Origin: Pseudomonadota bacterium
Lineage (GTDB): Bacteria; Pseudomonadota; Gammaproteobacteria; Burkholderiales; Methylophilaceae
DNA: 9,515 nucleotides
Direction: 5' to 3'
Assembly (NCBI GenBank): GCA_023459535.1
Contig: JAEWTK010000153.1
Location: 1-9,515 of the forward strand
Part shown: positions 1 to 7,632 of the stretch, one piece after another
Numbering within the stretch: the stretch's first letter is position 1
How the letters are laid out: the number at the start of each line of letters is the position of its first letter
Translations under genes and position numbers: made by a program
The notes under the pieces: model-generated
Databases searched by the model: none
The model's input: only the letters and a program-made list of their open reading frames with translations
What the model was told of the DNA's origin: nothing

Positions 1-438
1 CACTACACCGACTGGACCGTGGGTCACGTGCACTCCGGCGCTTTGGGCTGGGTGGCGATGGTTTCCTTCGGTAGTCTGTATCACCTGGTGCCACGTCTGT
101 GGAACACGCCGATGCACAGCATCAAGCTGATCAACGTGCATTTCTGGCTGGCGACCATTGGTATTCTGCTGTATATCACGGCGATGTGGATCTCCGGCAT
201 CATGCAGGGTCTGATGTGGCGTGCATTCGATGACTTCGGCAACCTGCAGTATTCCTTCGTCGAGTCGGTGGCTGCTGCACATCCGTTCTACATCATGCGT
301 GCTGTTGGTGGCGCCTTCTTCCTGTCCGGCATGTTGCTGATGTGCTACAACGTTTTCAAAACCATCCGCAAAGGCAGCGTGGGTGTTGAGGCAGTGGGCA
401 TCGAAGGTGAAGGCAAGCTCAGCCCGCATGCGGCTTGA
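1..438 (+). CDS. ccoN: cbb3-type cytochrome c oxidase subunit I (CcoN), C-terminal part
   Basis: This is the last 145 residues of the catalytic subunit of cbb3 oxidase, which reduces O2 to water in the cytoplasmic membrane; the 5' part lies before the window. The reading frame is open from base 1. Visible residues 9-11 are His-Val-His within a [16 protein letters not shown] helix. From the known family this pair ligates the high-spin heme b3 and the low-spin heme b. About three further hydrophobic helices follow (near 44-71 and 88-119), then a short charged cytoplasmic tail. Family and position are confirmed by the ccoO, ccoQ and ccoP genes immediately downstream; the gap to ccoO is 36 bases with a GGAG ribosome site at 466-469. 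The CuB histidines and the start of the protein cannot be seen here. Confidence 0.96.
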   Translation, partial: HYTDWTVGHVHSGALGWVAMVSFGSLYHLVPRLWNTPMHSIKLINVHFWLATIGILLYITAMWISGIMQGLMWRAFDDFGNLQYSFVESVAAAHPFYIMRAVGGAFFLSGMLLMCYNVFKTIRKGSVGVEAVGIEGEGKLSPHAA

Positions 439-474
439 GCGGCTGAATAGAAAAGTAAAGAATCTGGAGTCAGC

Positions 475-1209
475 ATGAAGCACGACAAGATCGAACGTAA
501 CCTGGGTATTTTATTGGTCCTGACCATGGTCGCTATCAGCGTTGGCGGCATGGTCGAGATTATTCCGCTGTTCTTCATCAAGGAGACGGTGGAAAAAGTC
601 GAAGGTGTACGTCCATACAAACCGCTGGAATTACGTGGCCGCGACATCTACATCCGCGAAGGCTGTTATCTGTGTCACTCACAGATGATTCGTCCGTTCC
701 GCGACGAGGCGCTGCGCTACGGCCACTATTCATTGGCTGCTGAATCCAAGTATGACCATCCGTTCCAGTGGGGCTCAAAGCGTACCGGTCCTGACCTGGC
801 ACGTGTCGGCGGCAAGTATTCCAATGACTGGCAGACCCAGCATTTGATCGCACCGCGTTCACTGGTGCCGCAGTCCGTCATGCCTAACTATCCATGGTTG
901 GCAACAACCGATCTCGATTACTCCGATATCAATCTGAGGATGCGTGCATTGCGCAAGACCGGTGTGCCTTACTCTGAGAGTCAGGCCGAATATGAGCGTA
1001 ATGTGCAAGAGTTCGGCGCAGATGTTGCAAAATATCTGCATATTCCGGATGCAGAAAAGAATCTGATCGGCCAGGCGCAACAGGGTAACTACGATACCAA
1101 TCCGGACAAGCTGAGCGAGATGGACGCACTGGTTGCCTACCTGCAGATGCTGGGTACGCTGGTTGATTTCAAGAAATACGACGACGATTACTTTGTGAAA
1201 TTCCGCTAG
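475..1209 (+). CDS. ccoO: cbb3-type cytochrome c oxidase subunit II (CcoO), mono-heme cytochrome c
   Basis: CcoO is a membrane-anchored c-type cytochrome that passes electrons from CcoP to the hemes of CcoN on the periplasmic side. The 244-residue protein has one N-terminal membrane helix (about residues 10-33), which acts as an uncleaved anchor. It is followed by a heme-binding CYLCH motif at residues 64-68, in the family context GCYLCHSQMIRPFRDE. Met136, in a SVMPNYPWL context, is the likely axial heme ligand. The C-terminus carries the usual MDALVAYLQMLGT motif. The length agrees with the longer family members (roughly 200-245 residues). The ATG at 475 is preceded by GGAG 6-9 bases upstream, and translation from it gives the intact anchor. 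ccoQ starts 9 bases after its stop, so the genes are co-transcribed. Confidence 0.97.
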   Translation: MKHDKIERNLGILLVLTMVAISVGGMVEIIPLFFIKETVEKVEGVRPYKPLELRGRDIYIREGCYLCHSQMIRPFRDEALRYGHYSLAAESKYDHPFQWGSKRTGPDLARVGGKYSNDWQTQHLIAPRSLVPQSVMPNYPWLATTDLDYSDINLRMRALRKTGVPYSESQAEYERNVQEFGADVAKYLHIPDAEKNLIGQAQQGNYDTNPDKLSEMDALVAYLQMLGTLVDFKKYDDDYFVKFR

Positions 1210-1218
1210 GAAATCGCG

Positions 1219-1404
1219 ATGACAGAGTTGCTTTTGTGGTTCACCAATTTTGAAAACACCAAGCCACTGGCCTTGCTGATTTTCTTTACTGTGTTCTGTG
1301 GCATTTTGTTTTATGTGTACGGTAGCAAAAAACGCAGCAAAAGGTTGGAAAGCTACAAGAACATCCCGTTGGAAGATGACGATATAGAGGTCAAGGGTAA
1401 GTGA
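1219..1404 (+). CDS. ccoQ: cbb3-type cytochrome c oxidase subunit IV (CcoQ)
   Basis: CcoQ is a small single-helix membrane peptide that, in studied bacteria, stabilises the association of CcoP with the CcoNO core; it carries no cofactor. This 61-residue protein has one hydrophobic segment (about residues 15-35), followed by a basic stretch (SKKRSKR) and an acidic end (PLEDDDIE). That layout is typical of the family, although sequence conservation is low. The call therefore rests on size, topology and its place between ccoO and ccoP. A good ribosome site, AGGAAA at 1208-1213, overlaps the ccoO stop and supports the ATG at 1219. Only one base separates its stop from the ccoP start, which suggests translational coupling. 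Confidence 0.92.
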   Translation: MTELLLWFTNFENTKPLALLIFFTVFCGILFYVYGSKKRSKRLESYKNIPLEDDDIEVKGK

Positions 1405-1405
1405 A

Positions 1406-2386
1406 ATGAGTCAGGAAACTAAAACAAATAGCGCTAGTAACGAGCCGAAGTCCAGAGCCAAGAAGGCCGGTGGTGTACCAAGTACCGGTCACTCCTGGGA
1501 CGGCATTGAAGAACTGACCAATCAGTTGCCCAGGTGGTGGGTATGGGCGTTCTATCTGACCGCCATCTTTACCGTGGTCTACTGGTTGTTCTATCCGGCA
1601 TGGCCAATCGGCAGTACTTTTACCAAGGGTATTCCGGGCCTGAACTCCATTACCTATACGGCAACCCAGGTTGATGGTACGCAAGTGGAAAAAACCACAC
1701 ACTGGAACATGCGTTCCAAGTTCATGGTTGAAATGAATGAGCTGCATGCAGCCCAGAAGCAGTGGTTCGATAAAGTGGCTGCGACGCCGTTCGACGAAAT
1801 TGCCCAGGATGCCGAACTGATGCAGTTCGTGACTTCTGCCGGCAAGACGCTGTTCTCGGACAACTGCGCACCATGTCACCAGGCTGGCGGTCAGGGTGTG
1901 ATCGGTTTTTCTCCTAACCTGACTGACGACCACTGGCAGTATGGTTCCAGTTATGCGCAGATTCAGGATGTTATCGTCCATGGCCGTCAGGGTTATATGC
2001 CGCCCTTCAAGGAGATCATCTCTGACGATGAAATCACCAAGGCGGCCCATTATGTTCTGAGTCTCTCCGGCGAGCCGCATGACGCAGCCAGTGCTGAACT
2101 TGGTGCCAAAGTCTTCCAGAGTGATACTGCTGCCTGTTATGCCTGTCATGGTGCAGATGCCAAAGGCAAGGAAGGTCTGGGTTCTGCCAACCTGACCGAC
2201 AAGATCTGGCTGTGGGCGAATATTCCGGAGATTGAGGATGCGGATGAAAAGCTCAAAGCGGTGAAGAACGTCATCTCCGGCGGCTTGAATCGAGGCGTGA
2301 TGCCAGCCTGGGAAGATCGTCTCAAACCGGATCAGATCAAACTGTTGACCGTCTACGTGCATCAAGGCCTGGGCGGCGGCAAGTAG
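1406..2386 (+). CDS. ccoP: cbb3-type cytochrome c oxidase subunit III (CcoP), di-heme cytochrome c
   Basis: CcoP is the electron entry subunit of cbb3 oxidase, receiving electrons from soluble or membrane cytochromes c. The 326-residue protein starts with a polar tail of about 26 residues. The CcoP N-terminal signature follows (GHSWDGIEELTNQLPRWW), then a single membrane helix (about residues 43-63). Two periplasmic cytochrome c domains come next, with CAPCH at 154-158 and CYACH at 244-248. Likely methionine ligands are Met198 (GYMPPF context) and Met299 (GVMPAW context). The length is within the family range. The start is one base after the ccoQ stop, with AAGGGTAAG just upstream inside ccoQ. 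The gene is followed by a strong hairpin, so it is probably the last gene of the ccoNOQP unit. Confidence 0.97.
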   Translation: MSQETKTNSASNEPKSRAKKAGGVPSTGHSWDGIEELTNQLPRWWVWAFYLTAIFTVVYWLFYPAWPIGSTFTKGIPGLNSITYTATQVDGTQVEKTTHWNMRSKFMVEMNELHAAQKQWFDKVAATPFDEIAQDAELMQFVTSAGKTLFSDNCAPCHQAGGQGVIGFSPNLTDDHWQYGSSYAQIQDVIVHGRQGYMPPFKEIISDDEITKAAHYVLSLSGEPHDAASAELGAKVFQSDTAACYACHGADAKGKEGLGSANLTDKIWLWANIPEIEDADEKLKAVKNVISGGLNRGVMPAWEDRLKPDQIKLLTVYVHQGLGGGK

Positions 2387-2402
2387 TCCTGTACTAATCA
2401 TG

Positions 2403-2432
2403 ATAAAGGCTCACGGCTGCGTGAGCCTTTAT
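2403..2432 (+). terminator. Hairpin after ccoP, probable transcription terminator
   Basis: A perfect 13-bp inverted repeat (arms 2403-2415 and 2420-2432, four-base loop GCTG) begins 16 bases after the ccoP stop. The outer part of the stem is A/T-rich, with an AAA/TTT pairing, and is followed by GCTTTTC, so the downstream T tract is short and interrupted. It most likely ends or attenuates the ccoNOQP transcript before ccoG. It could also act as an mRNA 3'-end stabiliser with partial read-through. Confidence 0.75.
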
Positions 2433-2498
2433 GCTTTTCAGCTGTCTGAATCAGTATCGTACGGCAGCCACCAATTGGAATGACGGATCAAGAAAGCC

Positions 2499-3932
2499 AT
2501 GGAAGCGAGCACCAGCAAGCAATCACCTTTACTCAACAAGCATATTCCGATCGTCACCCGGTCGGTCAAGGGTAAATTCCGCAACTTCAAGACGGCCGTC
2601 ATGGTAGTCGCCTACTCGGTTTATTTCCTCCTGCCGTGGCTTCCATGGTCACGCAACAGCGCCGCCAACCAGGCGGTGATGTTTGACCTCGAGTCCCGTC
2701 GCTTCTTCATCTTCGACCTGATTGTCTATCCGCAGGATATCTTCTGGCTGGCCATGCTGCTGTTCATTGCTGCAGCCTTCCTGTTCTTTGTCACGGGTCT
2801 TCTTGGCCGTGCCTGGTGCGGTTATTTCTGCTTCCAGACACTGTGGTCGGATCTCTTTATCCTGATCGAACACAAATTACAGGGTGAGCGCCCGGCCAGA
2901 CTGCGCCTGAAGAACCAGCCCTGGAATGCCGAGAAAATCGCCAAGGTGGGTGGTTCTCATGCGCTGATGATATTGGTGTCTTTCTGGACGGCGATGACTT
3001 TTGCCAGTTATTTCAGTTATGCACCGCAATTCGTCGAGAATTTCTTCACCGGTCAGGCCGCACATGCGGGTTATCTGACGGTGCTGATTCTGACCGTGAC
3101 TACCTATCTGGCAGCCGGTGTCATCCGTGAGCATGTCTGTACTGTAGGTTGTCCATATGCCCGTTTCCAGGGTGTCATGTATGAGGCCGACACGCTAGCC
3201 GTCAGCTATGATGCCAAGCGCGGTGAAGGCACTACTGGCCGTGCATTGCCGAAAGCCGGTTTGAAGACACGCGAAGAACGTCAGGCCCAGGGCCATGGCG
3301 ACTGCATAGACTGCGGCTTCTGTGTCCAGGTTTGTCCGACCGGTATCGATATTCGTGACGGTCTGCAATATCAGTGTATCTCCTGCGGACTGTGTATCGA
3401 CGCCTGTAACAACATTATGGATTCGGTCGGTTTTCCGCGCGGCCTGATACGCTATGACTCCGAGCGCAATCTTGCCAGCGATGCGCCGCACAAGCCGCGG
3501 TTGGAATGGAAACGGTTGAAGGTCTGGGGTTATGCCTTGGCACTGGTCATTGCTACCGGTTTTCTCTTCTACAACATCGGCACTCGCAGTGACACTGAAG
3601 TCAATGTGCTGCAAACGCGCCAGCCTTTGTTTGTCGTTTTGTCGGATGGCAGCTATCGCAATCGCTACCAGATTCATATCGTGAACAAGACCGAGCACGA
3701 TGAGGTCTATGCAGTGGGTGTGCGCGGCATACCGGCCGAATCCCTGAATATTGGCGATATTCCGGAGGTCAGGGTGCGTGCAGGCAAGAGCCTGACGATC
3801 AGTGCTCGTATTGACTTGAGCCGTGAGCTGGCGAAAGCGACCCAAGAGTTCGACTTCGTTATTCAGCCATCCAGTGCAGATGTGGAGCCGATTGTTCTGC
3901 CAACCAACTTCTACAGCAAGCGGGATAAATAA
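2499..3932 (+). CDS. ccoG: cbb3 oxidase accessory protein CcoG (FixG/RdxA), membrane polyferredoxin
   Basis: CcoG is a membrane iron-sulfur protein needed for, or assisting, cbb3 oxidase assembly; work in Rhodobacter indicates a cupric reductase role that supplies Cu(I). The 477-residue protein begins with the family block RSVKGKFRNFK. It has several membrane helices (about 32-49, 80-103, 155-172, 190-209 and 343-360). Cysteine pairs lie at the membrane at C107/C111 (WCGYFC) and C214/C218 (CTVGCP). Two 4Fe-4S motifs follow: C269-C272-C275-C279 and C293-C296-C299-C303, the second ending in Asn rather than Pro. The C-terminal 110 residues form the FixG immunoglobulin-like periplasmic domain. 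The ATG at 2499 has only a weak ribosome site (AAGAAAG). The ATG at 2480 is out of frame. ccoH follows after 9 bases. Confidence 0.95.
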   Translation: MEASTSKQSPLLNKHIPIVTRSVKGKFRNFKTAVMVVAYSVYFLLPWLPWSRNSAANQAVMFDLESRRFFIFDLIVYPQDIFWLAMLLFIAAAFLFFVTGLLGRAWCGYFCFQTLWSDLFILIEHKLQGERPARLRLKNQPWNAEKIAKVGGSHALMILVSFWTAMTFASYFSYAPQFVENFFTGQAAHAGYLTVLILTVTTYLAAGVIREHVCTVGCPYARFQGVMYEADTLAVSYDAKRGEGTTGRALPKAGLKTREERQAQGHGDCIDCGFCVQVCPTGIDIRDGLQYQCISCGLCIDACNNIMDSVGFPRGLIRYDSERNLASDAPHKPRLEWKRLKVWGYALALVIATGFLFYNIGTRSDTEVNVLQTRQPLFVVLSDGSYRNRYQIHIVNKTEHDEVYAVGVRGIPAESLNIGDIPEVRVRAGKSLTISARIDLSRELAKATQEFDFVIQPSSADVEPIVLPTNFYSKRDK

Positions 3933-3941
3933 GCGCTTTTC

Positions 3942-4736
3942 ATGATGGTCACGATTCCTGAAATTTCCATGACCGAGACACTGTTCGGTGGCCTGATCTT
4001 TGCCGCAGCCTTGTTTTTCATATCACGACGTTTGGCGATGCCCAATTTCTGGGCTGGCGTACTCAGTGGTGTTTTGCCGTTTCTGCTTTATCTCGCATAC
4101 GCCAGCCAGCATTGGGCCGGCGGCGATGTGCTGGCCATCCATTTTGCCGTTTTTCTGGCCAATGCGGGTGTTCTCGCGGTGTTCGGCAGTTTGCAACAGA
4201 AAAAGCAATCCATGCATTGGGCGCCACGCTTGATCATCGCTTTCTTCATCTTTCTGGTTATTCTTAATGCGGTGCTGCTTTCGATTGCCAGCCGAGGATT
4301 GCCCAGCAGCATCAGCGGCATCTTTCTGCCGAACCCGGACCGCCAAAAAGTCCACACGGCTTTCCCTGGTACGGTGCCGCATGACAAGAACAAGAGCTAT
4401 CAGGGACATCTGGCACGCATTGAGCAACAACGTGAGCTGGGCTGGCAGGCAACACTGCAGGGCGTGGACAATCTGCAAAGCGGGCAGTCCGCTTCAATCG
4501 GTTTGCAACTGCTGGATAAGGATGGCAGGCCTATAGAGGGCGCCGATGTCCGCCTCGGATTATGGCGTGTCGCCAATAGCCGCGACGACCAGTCGCTGCA
4601 GATGAAAGAAACCGAGCCTGGCCTTTACAACACCGAACTGCTTTTACCTGATGCCGGAAGATGGCTGGCCGAAATCATCATCGAACATGAGGATGGTTAC
4701 TATCGGCGACAGCAGCAGTTGTTTCTCGATAACTGA
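3942..4736 (+). CDS. ccoH: cbb3 oxidase assembly protein CcoH (FixH family) with N-terminal membrane extension
   Basis: CcoH/FixH is a membrane protein required for maturation of cbb3 oxidase in studied species and associates with its subunits. The conserved part is residues about 90-264. It has one helix (95-117), the FixH block FPGTVPHDKNKSYQGHLARI then LGWQATL, and a periplasmic beta-rich domain ending in GLYNTELLLPDAGRW. Residues 1-89 add about three more hydrophobic segments (12-28, 34-55, 63-83), so the protein is 264 residues against roughly 150-180 for many FixH proteins. No strong ribosome site is seen. ATG codons at 3942, 3945 and 3969 are all possible starts, and all keep the extension. 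Its position between ccoG and ccoI supports the call; the role of the extra helices is unknown. Confidence 0.85.
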   Translation: MMVTIPEISMTETLFGGLIFAAALFFISRRLAMPNFWAGVLSGVLPFLLYLAYASQHWAGGDVLAIHFAVFLANAGVLAVFGSLQQKKQSMHWAPRLIIAFFIFLVILNAVLLSIASRGLPSSISGIFLPNPDRQKVHTAFPGTVPHDKNKSYQGHLARIEQQRELGWQATLQGVDNLQSGQSASIGLQLLDKDGRPIEGADVRLGLWRVANSRDDQSLQMKETEPGLYNTELLLPDAGRWLAEIIIEHEDGYYRRQQQLFLDN

Positions 4737-4760
4737 TTCCCGTAGCCGACCGGATATCTG

Positions 4761-7190
4761 ATGAGCGCAGAGCAGGATACGCAACTTGATTGTTACCATT
4801 GCGGTTTGCCGGTGCCGTCCGGTACCCGCTATTCTGCCGTGGTGCTGGATGAGTCGCGCGCCATGTGCTGCCAGGGGTGTCAGGCAGTGGCCGAGGCGAT
4901 TGTCGCCAATGGCCTCGAGGACTATTACCGCTACCGCACCGAACTCCCGCAGAATGTAGAAGACCTGGTGCCGGATGAATTGCGTGAGCTGATGCTCTAC
5001 GATCATCCGGAGGTCCAGAAGAGTTTTGTTTCCCAGGCGCCGGGGGATTACAAGGAAGCCTCGCTGATTCTGGAAGGCATCACCTGCGCCGCCTGCATCT
5101 GGCTCAATGAGCGCCACCTGAAACAACTACAGGGTATTCAGCAGGTATCCATCAACTACACCACACATCGCGCCCGCATCATCTGGGATGAAAACCAGAT
5201 CAAACTGAGCGATATCCTGATCGAGATACGCAAACTCGGTTATCACGCACATCCGTTCAGCGCCCAGCAGCAGGAGGCCTTGCGCCTCAAGCAGCGCAAG
5301 GCGGATTTCCGCCGCTTGGCGGTGGCAGGTCTCTCAGCCGGACAGGTGATGATGATTGCCGTCGCGCTTTATGCGGGTCCATCACAGGGGCTGGAGTTCG
5401 CGACGGCGCAACTGTTGCGCTGGTTCAGTTTGGTGCTCAGCGTGCCGGCCATGTTCTATGCCGCCTGGCCGTTCTACCAAGCCGCATGGCGGGGAGTCAA
5501 AAGCGGTCGTCTGGGGATGGATGTGCCGATCAGCCTGGGGTTGATTACCGGTTTTGCCGGCAGCATCTGGGCTACCTATCTGGGTGCTGGCGAAGTCTAT
5601 TACGATACGCTGACCATGCTGATCTTCTTCCTGCTGGCGACACGCTATCTGGAACGGAACGCCCGCGAAAAGTCGATCGAATCGGCGGAGAATCTGCTAC
5701 GCCTGGTGCCTGCTGTCGCTACGCGCCTCAACGCCGAGCAGCAGCTGGAACTGATTCCGCTGATGGAGCTGAAGGTTGACGACCTGATTGTGGCCAAGCC
5801 CGGTGAAACCATTGCGGCGGATGGTGTTGTGCAACAGGGTGAGAGCAGTGCGGATGAATCGCTGCTGACCGGTGAGAGTCACCCGCTGATCAAGACCGTT
5901 GGCAGTACGGTCTATGCCGGCAGCATCAATTATGAAAGTCCGCTCACCATCAAGGTATCGGCGGTCGGTGAACATACCGTGATTGCCGGTATCAGCCGCT
6001 TGCTGGACCGGGCGCAGGCAGAAAAACCGAGATTGACCGAACTGGCGGACAAGATCGCCGCCTATTTCACCTATGTACTGCTTCTGGCAGTGGCGCTGGT
6101 CGGCTGGGTCTGGTGGCAGGTCGACACTTCCCGAGTGCTGGAGATCGTATTGACCATCCTTGTGGTCAGCTGTCCGTGCGCCTTGTCGCTGGCTGCACCT
6201 GCGGCCTTTGCCGCCTCCGGCTCACATCTGGTCAAACGCGGCGTGCTGTTGACGCGAGGACATGCATTGGAGGCATTGGCCAAGGTCACACATGTGGTAT
6301 TCGACAAGACCGGTACGCTGACTGAAGGCCGCCCTGTATTGCAGGAAACCCGCACATTCGGTTCTTTGACTGTGGCTGAGTGTCTACAAATAGCAGCCAG
6401 TCTTGAGCAGCATTCCGAACATCCTTATGCCAGGAGTTTTCAGGAAGCCTTGAAGGCGGCATCCATGGCACAGTATGCACTGGATGCGCCGGCTAACCAG
6501 CCGGGCAAGGGTGTCATGGGTCAGATAAATGGCAAACAATATTATCTGGGCAATCTGAAAGTCAATCCGGCCATCAGCGAGATCCCATCAATGGCTGAAG
6601 TCGAGGATTGCGCGACGGTCGTCTGGCTCAGCGATGACACGCAGTATCTGGCTGCATTCGTCATGGCGGACAGACTGCGCGCCAATGCTCAGGCGCTGGT
6701 GCAGGCGCTGAAGGACAAGGGGCTGGTGGTGTCGATACTGAGTGGCGATACCGAATCGACGGTTGCTGATTACGCCAGGCGATTGGGGATATCCAGCTGG
6801 CAGGCTTCAGCATCGCCGGAACAGAAACTGGAAATGATTGAGCAGCTGCAGCAACGCGGTGAGGTGATTGCCATGGTCGGTGATGGCGTCAATGATGCAC
6901 CGGTGCTGGCAAAAGCGCAGGTTTCGATTGCGATGGGCAGTGGCACGCAGATGGCACGAGCTTCCGGCGATATTGTGCTGCTAGGGGAACAGTTGCTTGA
7001 AATCAATCACGCGATTGAAACCAGTCGGTTTACGCGTAATGTGATTCGTGAGAATTTTGCCTGGGCATTGGGTTACAACATGCTGGCGCTGCCGTTTGCC
7101 GCCACCGGCATGCTTGCGCCCTGGATGGCGGCAATTGGCATGTCGGTCAGCTCCCTGATCGTGGTGCTGAACGCACTCAGGCTGAGATAA
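4761..7190 (+). CDS. ccoI: Copper-translocating P-type ATPase CcoI (FixI) for cbb3 oxidase
   Basis: CcoI is a P1B-type ATPase that moves copper across the inner membrane for assembly of the CuB centre of cbb3 oxidase, rather than for copper resistance. The 809-residue protein begins with a cysteine-rich segment (CYHC at 11-14, CCQGC at 36-40), typical of CcoI. A heavy-metal-associated domain follows, with GITCAAC (C109, C112). The actuator loop has TGES at 370-373, the membrane ion site is CPC at 471-473, and the phosphorylation motif is DKTGT at 515-519. The nucleotide domain has SEHPYA around His554-Pro555, and the hinge is GDGVNDAP at 707-714. All key residues are present. The start is 24 bases after the ccoH stop. 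The stop codon lies in the loop of a hairpin, and no ccoS follows. Confidence 0.95.
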   Translation: MSAEQDTQLDCYHCGLPVPSGTRYSAVVLDESRAMCCQGCQAVAEAIVANGLEDYYRYRTELPQNVEDLVPDELRELMLYDHPEVQKSFVSQAPGDYKEASLILEGITCAACIWLNERHLKQLQGIQQVSINYTTHRARIIWDENQIKLSDILIEIRKLGYHAHPFSAQQQEALRLKQRKADFRRLAVAGLSAGQVMMIAVALYAGPSQGLEFATAQLLRWFSLVLSVPAMFYAAWPFYQAAWRGVKSGRLGMDVPISLGLITGFAGSIWATYLGAGEVYYDTLTMLIFFLLATRYLERNAREKSIESAENLLRLVPAVATRLNAEQQLELIPLMELKVDDLIVAKPGETIAADGVVQQGESSADESLLTGESHPLIKTVGSTVYAGSINYESPLTIKVSAVGEHTVIAGISRLLDRAQAEKPRLTELADKIAAYFTYVLLLAVALVGWVWWQVDTSRVLEIVLTILVVSCPCALSLAAPAAFAASGSHLVKRGVLLTRGHALEALAKVTHVVFDKTGTLTEGRPVLQETRTFGSLTVAECLQIAASLEQHSEHPYARSFQEALKAASMAQYALDAPANQPGKGVMGQINGKQYYLGNLKVNPAISEIPSMAEVEDCATVVWLSDDTQYLAAFVMADRLRANAQALVQALKDKGLVVSILSGDTESTVADYARRLGISSWQASASPEQKLEMIEQLQQRGEVIAMVGDGVNDAPVLAKAQVSIAMGSGTQMARASGDIVLLGEQLLEINHAIETSRFTRNVIRENFAWALGYNMLALPFAATGMLAPWMAAIGMSVSSLIVVLNALRLR

Positions 7191-7206
7191 ACACCTCAGC
7201 CCGAGT
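7175..7206. terminator. Hairpin at the convergent ccoI / DUF805 junction, possible bidirectional terminator
   Basis: Twelve-base arms at 7175-7186 and 7195-7206 pair around an eight-base loop that holds the ccoI TAA stop (7188-7190). In the + transcript one position is an A-C mismatch. In the - transcript the same position is a G-U wobble, so the stem is complete for RNA coming from the DUF805 side. No long T tract follows on either strand. Its place between two convergent genes only 25 bases apart suggests a shared terminator, but this is inferred from structure alone. Confidence 0.5.
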
Positions 7207-7215
7207 TTGATGGCA

Positions 7216-7551
7216 TCAGTTGGCTGGAGTCGAGCCGTACTGATTGTCTTCGCTGCTGCCCTGTTGCGCCAGCAGGACGATCATGATGATCCAGCCGATC
7301 AGCGGAATGATCCACAACAGCTGCAACCAGCCGCTACGGTTGGTGTCATGCAGGCGGCGCGCGCCTACAGCCAGAGATGGCAGCAGGGTAGCTAGGGAAA
7401 ATAGTGAGGAAAGCGCGCTGCTGACGATACTCAATCCTACGCTGACCAGGACACAGAACAGTGCAAACCACCAGAATTCCGGTCTTTTTGCGCGCCCGTT
7501 AAAGTCCATGTACTTTTGAAAACAAATCTTGATTGCATCTGAGAAACTCAT
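7216..7551 (-). CDS. DUF805 family small membrane protein
   Basis: This is a 111-residue inner membrane protein of the DUF805 (YhaH-like) family, whose molecular role is not established. The N-terminus has the family block FNGRAKRPEFWWFALF. A first hydrophobic region follows (about 26-55), then the family motif AVGARRLHDTNRSGW. A second hydrophobic segment (about 78-95) precedes a polar tail (GSSEDNQYGSTPAN). The ATG at 7551 is chosen because an almost ideal ribosome site, AGGGAGGT, lies just upstream. The gene is 81 bases downstream of the metallohydrolase gene on the same strand, with a possible promoter of its own. It could be a separate transcript or the tail of the gmhB operon. It is convergent with ccoI and nothing links it to the oxidase. 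Confidence 0.88.
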   Translation of the reverse strand: MSFSDAIKICFQKYMDFNGRAKRPEFWWFALFCVLVSVGLSIVSSALSSLFSLATLLPSLAVGARRLHDTNRSGWLQLLWIIPLIGWIIMIVLLAQQGSSEDNQYGSTPAN

Positions 7552-7554
7552 GAA

Positions 7555-7562
7555 ACCTCCCT
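7555..7562 (-). promoter_or_regulatory. Strong ribosome binding site of the DUF805 gene
   Basis: Read on the minus strand this is AGGGAGGT, three bases before the ATG at 7551 (closest paired G about six bases away). It is the best Shine-Dalgarno match in the window and fixes the start of the DUF805 gene. Confidence 0.75.
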
Positions 7563-7591
7563 CTTATTGTTGATATGCGGAATGCCCGTGA

Positions 7592-7620
7592 AGCATAGCA
7601 CGTTGAAACAAGAGGGTAAA
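7592..7620 (-). promoter_or_regulatory. Possible sigma-70 promoter of the DUF805 gene
   Basis: On the minus strand, TTTACC (7615-7620) and TATGCT (7592-7597) each match the -35 and -10 consensus at four of six positions and are separated by exactly 17 bases. Transcription would begin near 7585, leaving a leader of roughly 35 bases before the DUF805 start. The match is moderate and could occur by chance in an A/T-richer gap. Confidence 0.4.
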
Positions 7621-7632
7621 AGTGTGAATTCG

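Noticed and set aside
1391..2401. Long open frame (336 codons) on the minus strand opposite ccoP
   Set aside because: It is fully antisense to a gene with two heme motifs and all family signatures. Its translation shows no recognisable domain, and it reads through the terminator hairpin. It is a by-product of codon use in ccoP.
2471..2478. Palindrome CCAATTGG upstream of ccoG
   Set aside because: An eight-base palindrome is too short to call an operator, with no second copy nearby.
2475..2491. TTGGA ... ATCAA before ccoG as a possible FNR/Anr box
   Set aside because: The half-sites are seven bases apart rather than four, and the left half is degenerate, so it does not match the TTGAT-N4-ATCAA consensus.
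3195..3845. Open frame of 216 codons on the minus strand inside ccoG
   Set aside because: It is antisense to the ferredoxin and Ig-like part of CcoG, with no family signature; the + strand reading is clearly the real one.
7207..7395. Short + strand open frame after ccoI, considered as a candidate ccoS
   Set aside because: It needs a TTG start, is highly polar and Asp/Gln-rich over most of its length, lacks the CcoS helix and acidic-aromatic pattern, and lies opposite the well-supported DUF805 gene.
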